Notes: generated from the sequence alone by a model not told the origin. A DNA stretch of 64,000 nucleotides from Sagittula sp. P11 (GCF_002814095.1 NZ_CP021913.1:310001-374000), one strand, 5' to 3'; counted from the stretch's first letter, positions 28,054 to 37,999 are shown. Program-made: numbers and translations.

Positions 28054-29259
28054 ATGCTGCTGCGCGCTCTGGACAAGTTTTTCAGTCACGAAGCTTCGGG
28101 GGGCATCCTCCTCATACTTTCAGCGGTCCTGGCCATGATCGTGGCCAACTCCGGCCTCGACATCTTTTACGAAAAGGTGCTGGGCAGCTATTTCAGCGTG
28201 ACGATCAACGGCGAGGGCCTCGAAAAGCCGCTGATCCTGTGGATCAACGACGGCCTGATGGCGATCTTCTTCTTCCTGATCGGCCTCGAACTGAAGCGCG
28301 AGCTGCTGGAAGGCAAGCTGAAGAACCCATCCGACGTGGTGCTGCCCGGCATGGCGGCCGTGGGCGGCATGGTCCTGCCCGCCGCGGTCTACCTGATCTT
28401 CAACCTGGGCAACCCCGAAACGGTCGGCGGCTGGGCGATCCCCGCGGCCACCGACATCGCCTTTGCCCTTGGCGTTCTCGCGCTTGTCGGAGACCGGGTA
28501 CCTGCCTCGCTCAAGGTTTTCCTGCTGACGCTGGCGATCCTCGACGACATGGGCGCGATCATCATCATCGCCCTGTTCTACACCGCCGAGCTGAAGGTGA
28601 CCTACCTGCTGATGGCGCTGCTTCCCATGGCGCTGATGTGGTACCTGAACCGTCAGCGCGTCCACCGCGTGGCACCGATCCTGCTTTTGGGCCTCGTGCT
28701 CTGGGTGCTGGTGCTGAAGTCCGGCGTGCACGCGACGCTGGCGGGTGTCGTCACGGCCTTCTTCATCCCGCTCAAGGACAAATGGGGCAAGTCCCCCCTG
28801 CACTCGCTCGAGCACGGCCTGTCGCCCTATGTCCTCTACTTCATCATCCCCGTCTTCGCCTTCGCCAACGCGGGTGTCGTGCTGGCGGGCATGGAGATGA
28901 GCCAGGTTCTGGCGCCGCTGCCGCTCGGCATCGCGCTTGGCCTGATCATCGGCAAGCAGGTGGGCGTCTTCGGCGTGACCTTCCTGATGGTGAAGACCGG
29001 AATGGCGCGGATGCCCCACGGGGCGAACTGGGCGCAGATCTACGGCATCGCCTGCCTTGCGGGCATCGGCTTTACCATGTCGCTCTTCATCGGTTCGCTG
29101 AGCTTCTCGGACCCGGCCCTGATGAACGAGGTGCGCATCGGCGTGCTGAGCGGGTCGATCATCTCGGGCATCATCGGCTTTGTCGCCCTGCGCATGTCGA
29201 CCAGCAAGGCAGACACGCCGGACGAGACCGAGCGTGAGGCCAGCGCCACCGCGGCCTGA
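28054..29259 (+). CDS. nhaA: Na+/H+ antiporter NhaA
   Basis: 401 residues with about 12 membrane helices. The ion-binding pair is in LAILDDMGAI (Asp164-Asp165), matching Asp163-Asp164 of E. coli NhaA. Other signatures: FFFLIGLELKREL, PAATDIAFALGVLAL and GIACLAGIGFTMSLFIGSL. It exchanges 2 H+ for 1 Na+ at the inner membrane for salt and pH homeostasis, in keeping with a marine lifestyle. GAGGGA lies about eight bases before the ATG, and a TATAAT hexamer (28026-28031) lies just upstream, in the region of a possible -10 element. A hairpin follows the gene. Confidence 0.97.
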   Translation: MLLRALDKFFSHEASGGILLILSAVLAMIVANSGLDIFYEKVLGSYFSVTINGEGLEKPLILWINDGLMAIFFFLIGLELKRELLEGKLKNPSDVVLPGMAAVGGMVLPAAVYLIFNLGNPETVGGWAIPAATDIAFALGVLALVGDRVPASLKVFLLTLAILDDMGAIIIIALFYTAELKVTYLLMALLPMALMWYLNRQRVHRVAPILLLGLVLWVLVLKSGVHATLAGVVTAFFIPLKDKWGKSPLHSLEHGLSPYVLYFIIPVFAFANAGVVLAGMEMSQVLAPLPLGIALGLIIGKQVGVFGVTFLMVKTGMARMPHGANWAQIYGIACLAGIGFTMSLFIGSLSFSDPALMNEVRIGVLSGSIISGIIGFVALRMSTSKADTPDETEREASATAA

Positions 29260-29269
29260 ACCTACTGTG

Positions 29270-29298
29270 TCGGGGCCGTCCGAGAAGGTCGGCCCCGA
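29270..29298 (+). terminator. terminator-like hairpin after nhaA
   Basis: TCGGGGCCG (29270-29278) pairs perfectly with CGGCCCCGA (29290-29298) over an 11-base loop, 10 bases after the nhaA stop. The T content downstream is modest. A second hairpin, AAGGCCCC (29373-29380) / GGGGCCTT (29386-29393), follows. Confidence 0.6.
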
Positions 29299-29656
29299 TA
29301 CCGCTGTTCCTAAATATGGCCCGAGCGATAGACTTCGAATTCGTATGTTCCAGCGTTTCAAGCTCTCGGACAGAAGGCCCCATTGAGGGGCCTTCGCGGC
29401 CCCTCTCCCCAATAGCCCAACTCGACAACGCCCTGAACAGGGCGCATCGATAACGCCTTGGGCGTTGGGTTTAAGGCCAATCTGGGTTTTGGAATGCCGG
29501 ATTTGATGCGACGCGCGTGTTCTGCGCCGGACGCTCGATCCAGCAGGATGCGCCCCGCCGCTGCTTGCGGGGATGCGCAGCGCCGGGTTCGGCGCGAGTA
29601 GCTTTGCCTTCCAAAGCGATTGTGCGCGCCCCCAGACCGGGGACGCGCGAAGGGTG
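29299..29656. other. hairpin-rich gene-free stretch between nhaA and scpA
   Basis: No gene supported. Besides the hairpin at 29373-29393, three more small inverted repeats occur: CGCCCT-gaac-AGGGCG (29429-29444), AACGCC-ttg-GGCGTT (29452-29466), and CCCCGC (29553-29558) / GCGGGG (29567-29572). The stretch lies between two convergent genes and may hold terminators for both strands. Confidence 0.5.
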
Positions 29657-31798
29657 TCAGGCCGCCGCGTCGGACCGCGCCTGCCGGATCAGCCGCAGGA
29701 TGTCCTGCGCCGCTTCCGGGATGTTGGTGCCAGGGCCGAAGATCGCCTTGACGCCTGCGTTCTTCAGGAACTCGTAGTCCTGGTGCGGGATGACGCCGCC
29801 GCAGATCACGATGATGTCGCCCGCCCCTTCGGCCTGCAGCGCCTTCACCAGTTGCGGCGCAAGCGTCTTGTGACCGGCGGCCTGGCTGGAGATGCCCACC
29901 ACGTGCACGTCGTTGTCGATGGCGTCCTGCGCGGCCTCTTCCGGGGTCTGGAACAGCGGGCCCACGTCGACGTCGAAGCCGATGTCGGCAAAGGCGGTGG
30001 CGATGACCTTGGCGCCGCGGTCATGGCCGTCCTGCCCCATCTTGACCACCAGCATGCGCGGGCGGCGGCCTTCGTCCTCGGCGAACTGCTCCACCGATTT
30101 CTGGATGGCGGCAAAGCCCTCGTCGCCCTCGTAAGCCGCGCCGTAGACACCGGCGAGGGTCTTCACCTCTGCCCGGTGCCGGCCGAATTCCTTTTCCATC
30201 GCCATGCTGATCTCTCCTACGGTGGCACGTGCGCGCGCCGCTTCGACCGCCGCGTCGAGCAGGTTGCCGCCCTCTTTGGCGCGGCGGGTCAGTTCGTCGA
30301 GGGCCGCGGTGCAGGCTGGCTCGTCGCGGGTGGCGCGGATCTTCTCCAGCCGGGCGACCTGGCTCTCGCGCACTTTGGCGTTGTCGATGTCGAGGATGTC
30401 GAGATCGTCCTCCTTCTCCAGCCGGTACTTGTTGACGCCGACAATCACATCGGTGCCACGGTCGATGTCGGCCTGACGGCGCGCGGCGGTTTCCTCGATC
30501 CGGAGCTTCGGCATCCCGGATTCGACGGCGCGGGTCATGCCGCCCATCTCGTCCACTTCCTCGATCAGCGCCCAGGCCCGTTCGGCCAGTTCGTTGGTCA
30601 GGCTCTCGACGTAGTAGGAACCCGCCAGCGGATCGACGACCTTGGTGACGCCGGTTTCCTCCTGCAGCACAAGCTGCGTGTTGCGCGCGATGCGGGCGGA
30701 GAATTCCGTCGGCAGGGCAATCGCCTCGTCCAGCGCGTTGGTGTGCAGCGACTGGGTGCCGCCCAGCACAGCCGACATGGCCTCGTAGGCGGTGCGGATG
30801 ACGTTGTTGTAGGGGTCCTGTTCGGCCAGCGACACGCCGGAGGTCTGGCAGTGCGTGCGCAGCATCTTCGACCGGGGGTTCTGCGCCCCGAGCTCCGTCA
30901 TGATGCGGTGCCAAAGGAGCCGCGCGGCGCGCAGCTTTGCCACTTCCATGAAGAAGTTCTTGCCGATGGCGAAGAAGAACGACAGCCGGCCGGCAAATTT
31001 GTCAATGTCCATACCGGCTTCCATGGCGGTCTTCACGTACTCCTTGCCGTCGGCGAGGGTGAAGGCCAGCTCCTGGACGAGGTTCGCGCCCGCCTCCTGC
31101 ATGTGGTAGCCGGAGATCGAGATCGAGTTGAACTTCGGCATGTAATCCGATGTATACGCAATGATATCCGAGATGATCCGCATCGAGGGCGCGGGCGGAT
31201 AGATATACGTGTTGCGGACCATGAACTCCTTCAGGATGTCGTTCTGGATGGTTCCGGACAGCACCGACCTGTCATGGCCCTGCTCCTCGCCGGTGACGAT
31301 GAAGTTCGCCAGCACCGGGATCACCGCGCCGTTCATCGTCATCGAAACGGACACCTTGTCGAGCGGGATGCCGTCGAACAGGATCTTCATGTCCTCGACG
31401 CTGTCGATGGCTACACCGGCCTTGCCCACGTCGCCCACCACGCGCGGGTGGTCGCTGTCATAGCCGCGGTGCGTGGCGAGGTCGAAGGCGACCGACACGC
31501 CCTGCTGACCGGCGGCCAGCGCCTTGCGGTAGAAGTTGTTCGATTCCTCGGCGGTGGAGAAACCGGCGTACTGGCGGATCGTCCACGGACGGCCCGCGTA
31601 CATCGTTGCCTTCACGCCGCGGGTGAAGGGCTCCTGCCCCGGCAGGCTGCCCATGTGCGGCAGGCCCTCGGTGTCCGCGGCGGTGTAGAGCGGCTTGACC
31701 GGGATGCCCTCCAGCGTGTCCCAGGTCAGGTCGTCGACAGCCTTGCCGCGCAGTTCCTTTTCAGCGATCGCGCGCCAGTCGTCGGGGAGATCCGTCAT
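29657..31798 (-). CDS. scpA: methylmalonyl-CoA mutase
   Basis: A single-chain (homodimer-type) adenosylcobalamin-dependent mutase of 713 residues that converts (R)-methylmalonyl-CoA to succinyl-CoA. The N-terminal TIM barrel has [18 protein letters not shown] and [13 protein letters not shown]. The C-terminal B12 domain has [11 protein letters not shown], with His592 as the cobalt ligand, then [11 protein letters not shown] and the final GG motif. It completes propionyl-CoA assimilation started by PccAB, encoded nearby. The product of the gene just upstream overlaps its first 38 bases. The epimerase gene is not in the window. Confidence 0.97.
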   Translation of the reverse strand: MTDLPDDWRAIAEKELRGKAVDDLTWDTLEGIPVKPLYTAADTEGLPHMGSLPGQEPFTRGVKATMYAGRPWTIRQYAGFSTAEESNNFYRKALAAGQQGVSVAFDLATHRGYDSDHPRVVGDVGKAGVAIDSVEDMKILFDGIPLDKVSVSMTMNGAVIPVLANFIVTGEEQGHDRSVLSGTIQNDILKEFMVRNTYIYPPAPSMRIISDIIAYTSDYMPKFNSISISGYHMQEAGANLVQELAFTLADGKEYVKTAMEAGMDIDKFAGRLSFFFAIGKNFFMEVAKLRAARLLWHRIMTELGAQNPRSKMLRTHCQTSGVSLAEQDPYNNVIRTAYEAMSAVLGGTQSLHTNALDEAIALPTEFSARIARNTQLVLQEETGVTKVVDPLAGSYYVESLTNELAERAWALIEEVDEMGGMTRAVESGMPKLRIEETAARRQADIDRGTDVIVGVNKYRLEKEDDLDILDIDNAKVRESQVARLEKIRATRDEPACTAALDELTRRAKEGGNLLDAAVEAARARATVGEISMAMEKEFGRHRAEVKTLAGVYGAAYEGDEGFAAIQKSVEQFAEDEGRRPRMLVVKMGQDGHDRGAKVIATAFADIGFDVDVGPLFQTPEEAAQDAIDNDVHVVGISSQAAGHKTLAPQLVKALQAEGAGDIIVICGGVIPHQDYEFLKNAGVKAIFGPGTNIPEAAQDILRLIRQARSDAAA

Positions 31799-32696
31799 GT
31801 GTGTGTCCTCTCTCTTTCAGACCCGCCGCCAGGGTCAGCCTGCGGCGGCCCGGGTCCGGGTCGGCTTTCAATGTTGCGAGCCCGTCCGCCCCGGCCTCGA
31901 GCCAGAACAGATCGTCGGCATTGGCTTCGCGCAGGCGGGCGCGCTGGCCTTCTGTGAAGGGCATGTAGCGGCCCTCTCCCTCCGGCAGGTGGCCGGGATC
32001 TTCGCCCCGGTCCGAAAGTGTCGTGCGCAGGCCCCTCAGGTCGAGGCGGCGGTTGCGCCAGAATGCGCCCGGCCGGGCGACCGGCAGGTGGGTCAGCCCG
32101 CTCATCACCGTTAGCAGGCGGTCGGGGCGGTCGCAGAACGCCTCGAACGGGGTGACAACGATCTCTGCCTCCGGACAGGCGCAGGCCAGTTCGGTGACCA
32201 GTTCGCGCCAGCTGCGCGGGTTGGCGGCGATGCGGGCGAGCGTGTCATCGGAGGGCACCGCTTCGCCGCGCGGGATGACGTGCCCGATGAGCGAGGCCCA
32301 CCAGGCATCCAGCGCGCGCACCTGAATACAGATCGTGTTGACCTGGCCGAAGGCCTGTGCCAGCCGGGCCACCCGCTCTCCGGCGCCGGGATAGAGGCTG
32401 GCCTGCCGCAGGCACCGGCGCGGCATGCCCAGCATGTTCTCGTCACTGACGACAAGCCGCGCGATGCCGGTCTTGCGCGCACCTTCGAGGGCGAGGCGGA
32501 CGCGTCCGGTGGCGCGGCGCGCCTGTTCCGGGCTTTCCGGTGCCTCGGCCACGCCATGCAGGAGCCCCTTGCGGGTGCGCCATGGCCCCCAGAACCCCAG
32601 TTGGCGCTCCTCCAGGTCGGCGCGGTGGGCGCGCAGGTAGGTCTGGAAGCTGGTGGTGGCGGCACGATGGGCGCCGAGATGGAGAATGATCTGCAT
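31761..32696 (-). CDS. sulfotransferase-like P-loop protein
   Basis: 311 residues starting [21 protein letters not shown], which resembles the 5'-phosphosulfate-binding loop of PAPS-dependent sulfotransferases (GAHRxxTTSFQ). A second helix-strand element ([11 protein letters not shown]) and [11 protein letters not shown] occur where the family usually has its 3'-phosphate-binding part, but the rest is too diverged to name a substrate. The 3' end runs 38 bases into scpA in another frame, which suggests translational coupling. Divergent from the DUF4174 gene. Many Rhodobacterales carry such proteins as hypotheticals. Confidence 0.65.
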
Positions 32697-32862
32697 GGCC
32701 GTCACGGTCCCGAGGCGCCCGGACGCACCCGATGCGCGTACGGTCCCTGCGGGGACGGACCTTGCCCGCCACCCGGTGACGATGCCGTTAAAGGTAAAAT
32801 TTTCGGGGGCTGCCGCGCTTGTGCACTGTGCAGGCCGCGTCGGGCAGCATATATCTGCTGAC

Positions 32863-33315
32863 ATGCGTTGGATTTTATGCCTGATCGCCGTTCTTAGCCT
32901 GGGGGCCGCCCCCCCGACACAGGCGTGGGCCGCAGACAACGAGGTCGAGACCGACGCCGAGAGGCCGGTCGTCCTCGACGCCGCCGAGACATCCCTGTCC
33001 GACTGGCTCTGGATCAAGCGTCCGGTGGTGGTCTTTGCCGACAATGCCGCCGATCCGCGCTTCCAGGAACAGATCGAACTGCTGACCGAGCGGTATTCGG
33101 CGCTGGAGGAACGCGACGTGGTGATCATCGTCGACAGCGACCCGGAGGCGATGACCTCCGTCCGCAAGGCGCTGCGGCCGCGCGGCTTCATGCTGGTGGT
33201 GATGGCCAAGGACGGCACCATCGTCACCCGCAAGCCGGGCCCGTGGTCGGTCAGGGAAATCTCCCGCTCCATCGACAAGCTGCCGCTCCGGCAGGACGAG
33301 TTGAAGGGCTTCTGA
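32863..33315 (+). CDS. secreted DUF4174 domain protein
   Basis: 150 residues with a signal peptide (MRWILCLIAVLSLGAAPPTQAWA). The mature part matches DUF4174: SLSDWLWIKRPVVVFADNAADPRF, LEERDVVIIVD, RPRGFMLVVMAKDGTIVTRKP, and EISRSIDKLPLRQDE at the end. The fold looks thioredoxin-like in secondary structure but there is no CxxC. Function unknown; probably periplasmic. Short, convergent spacing (7 bases) to the lipoprotein gene downstream. Confidence 0.88.
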   Translation: MRWILCLIAVLSLGAAPPTQAWAADNEVETDAERPVVLDAAETSLSDWLWIKRPVVVFADNAADPRFQEQIELLTERYSALEERDVVIIVDSDPEAMTSVRKALRPRGFMLVVMAKDGTIVTRKPGPWSVREISRSIDKLPLRQDELKGF

Positions 33316-33322
33316 ACCGCCC

Positions 33323-33841
33323 TCAGACGTTGCCGCGCATGAAGAACAGCAGCCGCGCGCTGCGGTGCAAGAGCATGATCGCGTTGTTCGCCGGGTCGTA
33401 GATCGTCAGGCTCTGCTCCGACATCAGCGCGTAATAGGCATCGAGCTGGAACTGGTCGTCCATGCAGGCCATCGACGGCCCGATGAAGCTGGACAGCAGG
33501 CCCATGCCCTCCTCCAGGCTGATGGACATCAGCTGCTCCGATACGGTGTTGGGGTTGGCCCCCGGCACGTCGAAGGCCACCACGCGCCCCGACTTCACCA
33601 GCCGCAGCCCGGAGCGCACGTCCGAGACGATACGCACCGCCTGACTGCGCACCGAGGAGGACGCGAGGTCGAAGATCGCCGCCGTGCAGGTGGGCTTCGA
33701 CGTGAAGCGCCGGGTCTGCGCCAGGTAGACGAGGCCGGACAGCTCGGCGCGGACCTCCTCCTCCTTGTCTAGGGGAAGGCAGGACGACAGCACCAGCAGC
33801 GCCGACAACAGCAACACCACGTGGTTTGCGATCCGCATCAT
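33323..33841 (-). CDS. lipoprotein of unknown function
   Basis: 172 residues from ATG at 33841, chosen because GGAGG lies six bases upstream; a second ATG follows directly. The signal peptide ends in the lipobox VLSSC, so the protein is predicted to be lipid-anchored after cleavage before Cys. The mature part has CTAAIFDLASSSVRSQAVRIVSD and three further cysteines and no domain I recognise. It converges on the DUF4174 gene. Confidence 0.75.
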   Translation of the reverse strand: MMRIANHVVLLLSALLVLSSCLPLDKEEEVRAELSGLVYLAQTRRFTSKPTCTAAIFDLASSSVRSQAVRIVSDVRSGLRLVKSGRVVAFDVPGANPNTVSEQLMSISLEEGMGLLSSFIGPSMACMDDQFQLDAYYALMSEQSLTIYDPANNAIMLLHRSARLLFFMRGNV

Positions 33842-33925
33842 GTCCTGCCTCCGGCCGTTCGGTACGGGCCGGGAGGTTAAGCGCAAGGTCTTGAGACTTC
33901 GTTTCGCCGGTCCGGGAGGCGCCGG

Positions 33926-34348
33926 TCAGGCGTCTTCCTCGGCCTCCGTCAGGGGCCGGATGCCCGTGGCGCGATGGGTCAGGATCGCCCCGCCGATCAC
34001 GAAAAGCGCCACGTAGCCCGCAAGGCTGCCCTGCCCCACGGTCAGGATGTGCCAGTAGACCCCGAGGAACACCAGCGCCATGACCACCAGCACGATGACC
34101 GGCCCCAGCAGGTAGTACGCCCAGCCGAGATCCACATCCAGCAGCAGCCCCACCAGCGTCAGGTACAGGCCGTAGCCCGCGCCCACCGCCACGATGGAAA
34201 CCGACAGCGCCATGCCGAACAGCATCCAGGTCGGCCCGGCCACGGGCACCACCGCCCAGAGACCCACCGCGACAACGCCGGACACGATCAGCCCGGCCAG
34301 AAAGGCCAGGCTGTGCATCAGCCAGATTGCCGCGACGCGTCGCACCAT
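33926..34348 (-). CDS. four-helix inner membrane protein, unknown function
   Basis: 140 residues with four hydrophobic segments (about 8-30, 35-60, 75-100, 105-125) and short charged loops, ending in an acidic tail EAEEDA. Starting at ATG 34348 places GGGGA nine bases upstream; a GTG at 34363 is an alternative. No family recognised. It lies between the lipoprotein gene and pccA on the same strand, in a stretch of small envelope proteins. Confidence 0.7.
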   Translation of the reverse strand: MVRRVAAIWLMHSLAFLAGLIVSGVVAVGLWAVVPVAGPTWMLFGMALSVSIVAVGAGYGLYLTLVGLLLDVDLGWAYYLLGPVIVLVVMALVFLGVYWHILTVGQGSLAGYVALFVIGGAILTHRATGIRPLTEAEEDA

Positions 34349-34536
34349 CGCCCGTGTCCCCACTCGATCCCGTCCCGCGCCGACAATAAACCGGAAATTG
34401 TCCGGAGGTCACGGGTCCAAAAGCAGTGCGCACACAGAGAGGTGCGGCGGCAGCCGGCGGGCGCAGCGGAAAGGGCCGCCGGACACCCGTCCGACGCCTG
34501 CCTCTCTGCCCCTGCCTGCCGCCTGCCGCCATGGTC

Positions 34537-36537
34537 TCACTCGAATTCCATGATCACGTCGTCGACCCTCAGGCTGTCGCCCGGGCCCGCGTTGATCTTG
34601 GACACCACGCCCTTCTTCTCGGCGCGCAGAATGTTCTCCATCTTCATTGCCTCGACAGTGCAGAGCGCCTGCCCCTCCTGCACTTCCTGCCCTTCCTCCA
34701 CGTCGATCTTCACGATCAGGCCGGGCATCGGGCAAAGCAGCAGCTTTGAAGTATCGGGGGCCTGCTTCTCGGGCATCAGCCGGGCCAGTTCGGCCTGGCG
34801 CGGGCTGCGGACATGCACCTTCAGGTCGGCGCCGCGGGTGCGCAGGCGGAAGCCCTGGATGATCTTGTCGACCTTCAGGACCAGCGGCGCGCCGTCCACG
34901 GTCATCCAGGCGAGGCTCTGGCCCGGTGTCCAGGCGCCCTCGACCCGCATCGTGCCGCCCTCGGCAAAGGAGATGGTCGCGCCCTTCTGGTCGGCGTCGA
35001 TGGTCACGTCGAAGGAGGTGTCCTGCAACGACACGTTCCATTCGGCGCCCACACGGCGTTCGTGGTTGCCGAGACGCCCGGTCACACGGGTGCGCCGGAT
35101 CTCCGCCACGCGGTTCATCGCGGCGGCGGCGGCGGCCACGCGCTTCAGTTGCGCCTCGTCGAGGGTCACGCCGTCGAAGCCGTCGGGATACTCCTCGGCG
35201 ATGAAGGCGGTGGTCATGTCGCCCGAGATGAACTTCGGGTGATCCATCACCGCGGCGACGAACGGCAGGTTGTGCCCGATCCCCTCCACCTCGAACGAAT
35301 CGAGCGCGTTGCGCATGACCTCGATGGCCGCCTCGCGGGTCGGCCCCCAGGTGCAGAGCTTGGCGATCATCGGGTCGTAGTACATGGAGATCTCGCCGCC
35401 CTCGAAGACGCCGGTGTCGTTGCGCACGACCCCCTCGCCCAGCTTGCCCTCTTCCGGCGGACGATAGCGGGTCAGACGCCCGATGGAGGGCAGGAAGTTG
35501 CGGTACGGGTCCTCGGCGTAGAGGCGGTTCTCGATGGCCCAGCCGTTTATCTTCACGTCGTCCTGGGTGATCGACAGCGGCTCGCCGTTGGCGACGCGGA
35601 TCATCTGTTCGACAAGGTCGACGCCGGTGATCAGCTCGGTCACCGGATGCTCCACCTGCAGGCGGGTGTTCATCTCGAGGAAGTAGAAGTTCTTCTCGCC
35701 GTCGACGATGAATTCCACCGTCCCGGCGGAGGCGTAGCCCACCGCATTGGCCAGCGCGACGGCCTGCTCCCCCATCGCCTTGCGGGTGGCCTCGTCAAGG
35801 AAGGGGGACGGGGCCTCTTCGACCACCTTCTGGTTGCGGCGCTGGATCGAGCATTCGCGTTCGTTCAGGTAGATGCCGTTGCCATGCGCATCGCACAGGA
35901 CCTGGATCTCGATGTGGCGCGGCTGGGTGACGAACTTCTCGATGAAGATGCGGTCGTCGCCGAAACTGCTGGCCGCTTCGTTCTTCGACGACTGGAAGCC
36001 CTCGCGTGCCTCCGCGTCGTTCCACGCGATCCGCATCCCCTTGCCGCCGCCGCCGGCTGAGGCCTTGATCATCACCGGATAGCCGATCTCGTTGGAGATC
36101 TTCACCGCCTCGTCGGCATCCTCGATCAGGCCCATGTAGCCGGGCACGGTGCTGACGCCCGCCTCCTGCGCGATCTTCTTCGAGGTGATCTTGTCGCCCA
36201 TTGCCTCGATCGCCTTGACCGGGGGGCCGATGAACGCGACGGAGGCCTTTTCGAGCGCCTGCGCGAATTTCGGGTTCTCGGACAGGAAACCGTAGCCCGG
36301 GTGCACCGCCTGCGCGCCGGTCTTTGCGATGGCATCCATGATCTTGTCGATCACGATGTAGGACTGGTTGGCGGGCGGCGGGCCGATGTGCACGGCCTCG
36401 TCGGCCATCTCGACATGCAGCGCGTGCTTGTCTGCGTCGGAGTAGACGGCCACCGTCTTGATGCCCATCTTGCGCGCGGTCTTGATGACCCGGCAGGCGA
36501 TTTCGCCCCGGTTCGCGATCAGGATCTTTTCAAACAT
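34537..36537 (-). CDS. pccA: propionyl-CoA carboxylase alpha subunit (biotin carboxylase and carrier)
   Basis: 666 residues. The biotin carboxylase domain (1-450) starts MFEKILIANRGEIACRVI and contains the glycine-rich ATP loop KASAGGGGKGMR and EMNTRLQVEHPVTE. A beta-barrel BT-like linker follows, and the C-terminal biotinyl domain has EAMKMEN with Lys632 as the biotin site, 34 residues from the end. PccA carboxylates biotin using ATP and bicarbonate; PccB, encoded 2.8 kb upstream, transfers the carboxyl to propionyl-CoA. The holoenzyme from Ruegeria (alpha) and Roseobacter (beta) is a structurally known alpha6beta6 complex. AAGGGA precedes the ATG. Confidence 0.98.
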   Translation of the reverse strand: MFEKILIANRGEIACRVIKTARKMGIKTVAVYSDADKHALHVEMADEAVHIGPPPANQSYIVIDKIMDAIAKTGAQAVHPGYGFLSENPKFAQALEKASVAFIGPPVKAIEAMGDKITSKKIAQEAGVSTVPGYMGLIEDADEAVKISNEIGYPVMIKASAGGGGKGMRIAWNDAEAREGFQSSKNEAASSFGDDRIFIEKFVTQPRHIEIQVLCDAHGNGIYLNERECSIQRRNQKVVEEAPSPFLDEATRKAMGEQAVALANAVGYASAGTVEFIVDGEKNFYFLEMNTRLQVEHPVTELITGVDLVEQMIRVANGEPLSITQDDVKINGWAIENRLYAEDPYRNFLPSIGRLTRYRPPEEGKLGEGVVRNDTGVFEGGEISMYYDPMIAKLCTWGPTREAAIEVMRNALDSFEVEGIGHNLPFVAAVMDHPKFISGDMTTAFIAEEYPDGFDGVTLDEAQLKRVAAAAAAMNRVAEIRRTRVTGRLGNHERRVGAEWNVSLQDTSFDVTIDADQKGATISFAEGGTMRVEGAWTPGQSLAWMTVDGAPLVLKVDKIIQGFRLRTRGADLKVHVRSPRQAELARLMPEKQAPDTSKLLLCPMPGLIVKIDVEEGQEVQEGQALCTVEAMKMENILRAEKKGVVSKINAGPGDSLRVDDVIMEFE

Positions 36538-36637
36538 CTCTCGTCCCTTCGTTCGTCACGCCGAGGGCGTGTTCCTTGTCGTCACGCCCCGGGCGTGTCG
36601 TCTGTCGCCCCGCCTCGGCAGGGAATGTGGGCACACG

Positions 36638-36671
36638 AAAACGCCGCCCGGGGACAAAGCCCCGGACGGCG
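36638..36671 (-). terminator. Rho-independent terminator after Gly-zipper lipoprotein
   Basis: Stem CGCCGCCCGGGG (36642-36653) / CCCCGGACGGCG (36660-36671) with one G-U-type position and a 6-base loop; on the minus strand it is followed by TTTT. It lies after the small lipoprotein gene and before pccA, so pccA needs its own promoter in 36540-36637 or depends on read-through. Confidence 0.8.
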
Positions 36672-36732
36672 TGTTTCCGTAACTGTCGGCCCGAATGCGC
36701 CGCGAAGGCGCAGGCCGGATGTCAGCTTGCGA

Positions 36733-36939
36733 TCAGTTGCAGAGCTGCGGTGTGACGTCGTCGCAGACCACACCGGCTGCGCCGCCGATGGCTGCACCTG
36801 CCGCCACGTTGCGGTTGGTCGCTGCCGCGGTTGCCGCGCCGATACCGGCCCCCAGAGCGCCGCGCTCCAGATCGGTGCCTTCGCAGGCCGCAAGGCCGAG
36901 AGTCGCAGCGAGAGCGGCGGTGAGGGTGAGAATGCGCAT
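36733..36939 (-). CDS. small Gly-zipper lipoprotein, copy A
   Basis: 68 residues with signal peptide and lipobox LAAC (Cys19), then an alternating Gly/Ala segment (GALGAGIGAATAAATNRN, GAAIGGAAGV) typical of YMGG/Gly-zipper lipoproteins that associate with membranes, and a C-terminal pair of cysteines (VVCDD...LCN). AAGGAGG is placed about seven bases before the ATG, one of the best ribosome-binding sites here. A clear terminator follows. A paralog lies 144 bases upstream. Function unknown. Confidence 0.8.
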   Translation of the reverse strand: MRILTLTAALAATLGLAACEGTDLERGALGAGIGAATAAATNRNVAAGAAIGGAAGVVCDDVTPQLCN

Positions 36940-37083
36940 TGGATGTCCTCCTTGGAAAAGGCCGGATAGTGTTGATTATTCGTACGACCATACGCACGCG
37001 CGGGGCACAAGGGTCCCGGGTCTTCGTCATTTTTCAGAAAATTTTTGACGAAAACCCCGGCACGCGCGCGTATCGTCCTGTTT

Positions 37084-37287
37084 TCAGCAGCGCGACGGAT
37101 ATGTCCTGCAATAGGCGATGTTGGCCGCGGCACCGACGGCCGCGCCCGTGATGGCGTCCTTTTCAAGGACCATGGCTGCGGCGCCACCGGCGCCCATGCC
37201 CACGACGGCCTGCTCTCCAAGCGTGTCGCCACAACTTGCAAGCAGGAACATCGCCAATATGGCGAAAGATATACGAAGGGTCTGCAT
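37084..37287 (-). CDS. small Gly-zipper lipoprotein, copy B
   Basis: 67 residues with signal peptide and lipobox LASC, a Gly/Ala zipper (VVGMGAGGAAAMV, GAAVGAAAN) and two C-terminal cysteines (YCRTYPSRC), the same plan as the protein encoded at 36733-36939. The two are probably an old tandem duplication. Predicted lipid-anchored envelope protein. No function can be assigned. Confidence 0.75.
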   Translation of the reverse strand: MQTLRISFAILAMFLLASCGDTLGEQAVVGMGAGGAAAMVLEKDAITGAAVGAAANIAYCRTYPSRC

Positions 37288-37633
37288 CTGTCTGCCTCAG
37301 GCTTATGTTTTTTCTGCTCTGCGGTCAGAGTCGCCCAAAGAGGTGCAAACTTCCAGAAGTTTCTCCGCATGACGTGGCATGACACACACTCCTGACGATC
37401 CGACCATTCCTGGAAGTGCTCCCAAGGGCGGGGCGACCGTACTGGGGACAAGTGCGGCCGCCCCTTTGGGGAACGGGCAAGGGCGGAACGGACAGCCTTG
37501 TACGGACTGAACCCTTGACCTGTCGTCAGGCTGGCAGAAGCGGCGCTCGCGGCAAAGTGTGAAATGGCCTGCAGATTCCCGTCGGCATTGTGCCGCGCAT
37601 AAAATCGGGAGATCGGCAAAACCACGCGCACGG
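37288..37633. other. 346-bp gene-free stretch
   Basis: No convincing gene. It should carry the promoter of the minus-strand lipoprotein at 37287. An imperfect GC inverted repeat lies near 37429-37476, and a short T-run near 37306. Nothing else stands out. Confidence 0.4.
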
Positions 37634-37999
37634 TCATTTTTCCCACGGCTCCTGGTCGTCGAAGGCCTCGGGGAAGGATGCGCGCGCGGCGGTCTCGTCG
37701 ATGATCAGGCGGGCCTCGTAGGACTCCGGATCGAAGGGGTCGTCGTAGGGCAGGACCTCGCGGCCGAACAGCCACGACAGACGTCCGGCATCGAGGTTGC
37801 CGCGTTCGAAGGGTTGGTCGCCGAAGTGATACCACAGCGCCGACATGAAGACCCAGTCGGCCTTGCGGTCTGGCGCGCGCCGGTCGCGATAGCGGTCGCG
37901 CCGTACGATAGGCGTCGCGCCCTTAGGATTGGCGCGACGGATCGTGAACTGAAAGTCCGTGCCTGGCAGGCGGCCCGGAAAACCGCGGTGCTTCAGCAT
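37634..37999 (-). CDS. conserved-looking hypothetical protein
   Basis: 121 residues beginning MLKHRGFPGRLPGTDFQFTI, rich in Arg, Asp and aromatic residues (DWVFMSALWYHFGDQPFERG) and ending acidic. No signal peptide or membrane segment, so cytoplasmic by inference. GAGG lies before the ATG. Composition and codon use look like a real gene, but I do not recognise a family. Confidence 0.6.
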   Translation of the reverse strand: MLKHRGFPGRLPGTDFQFTIRRANPKGATPIVRRDRYRDRRAPDRKADWVFMSALWYHFGDQPFERGNLDAGRLSWLFGREVLPYDDPFDPESYEARLIIDETAARASFPEAFDDQEPWEK

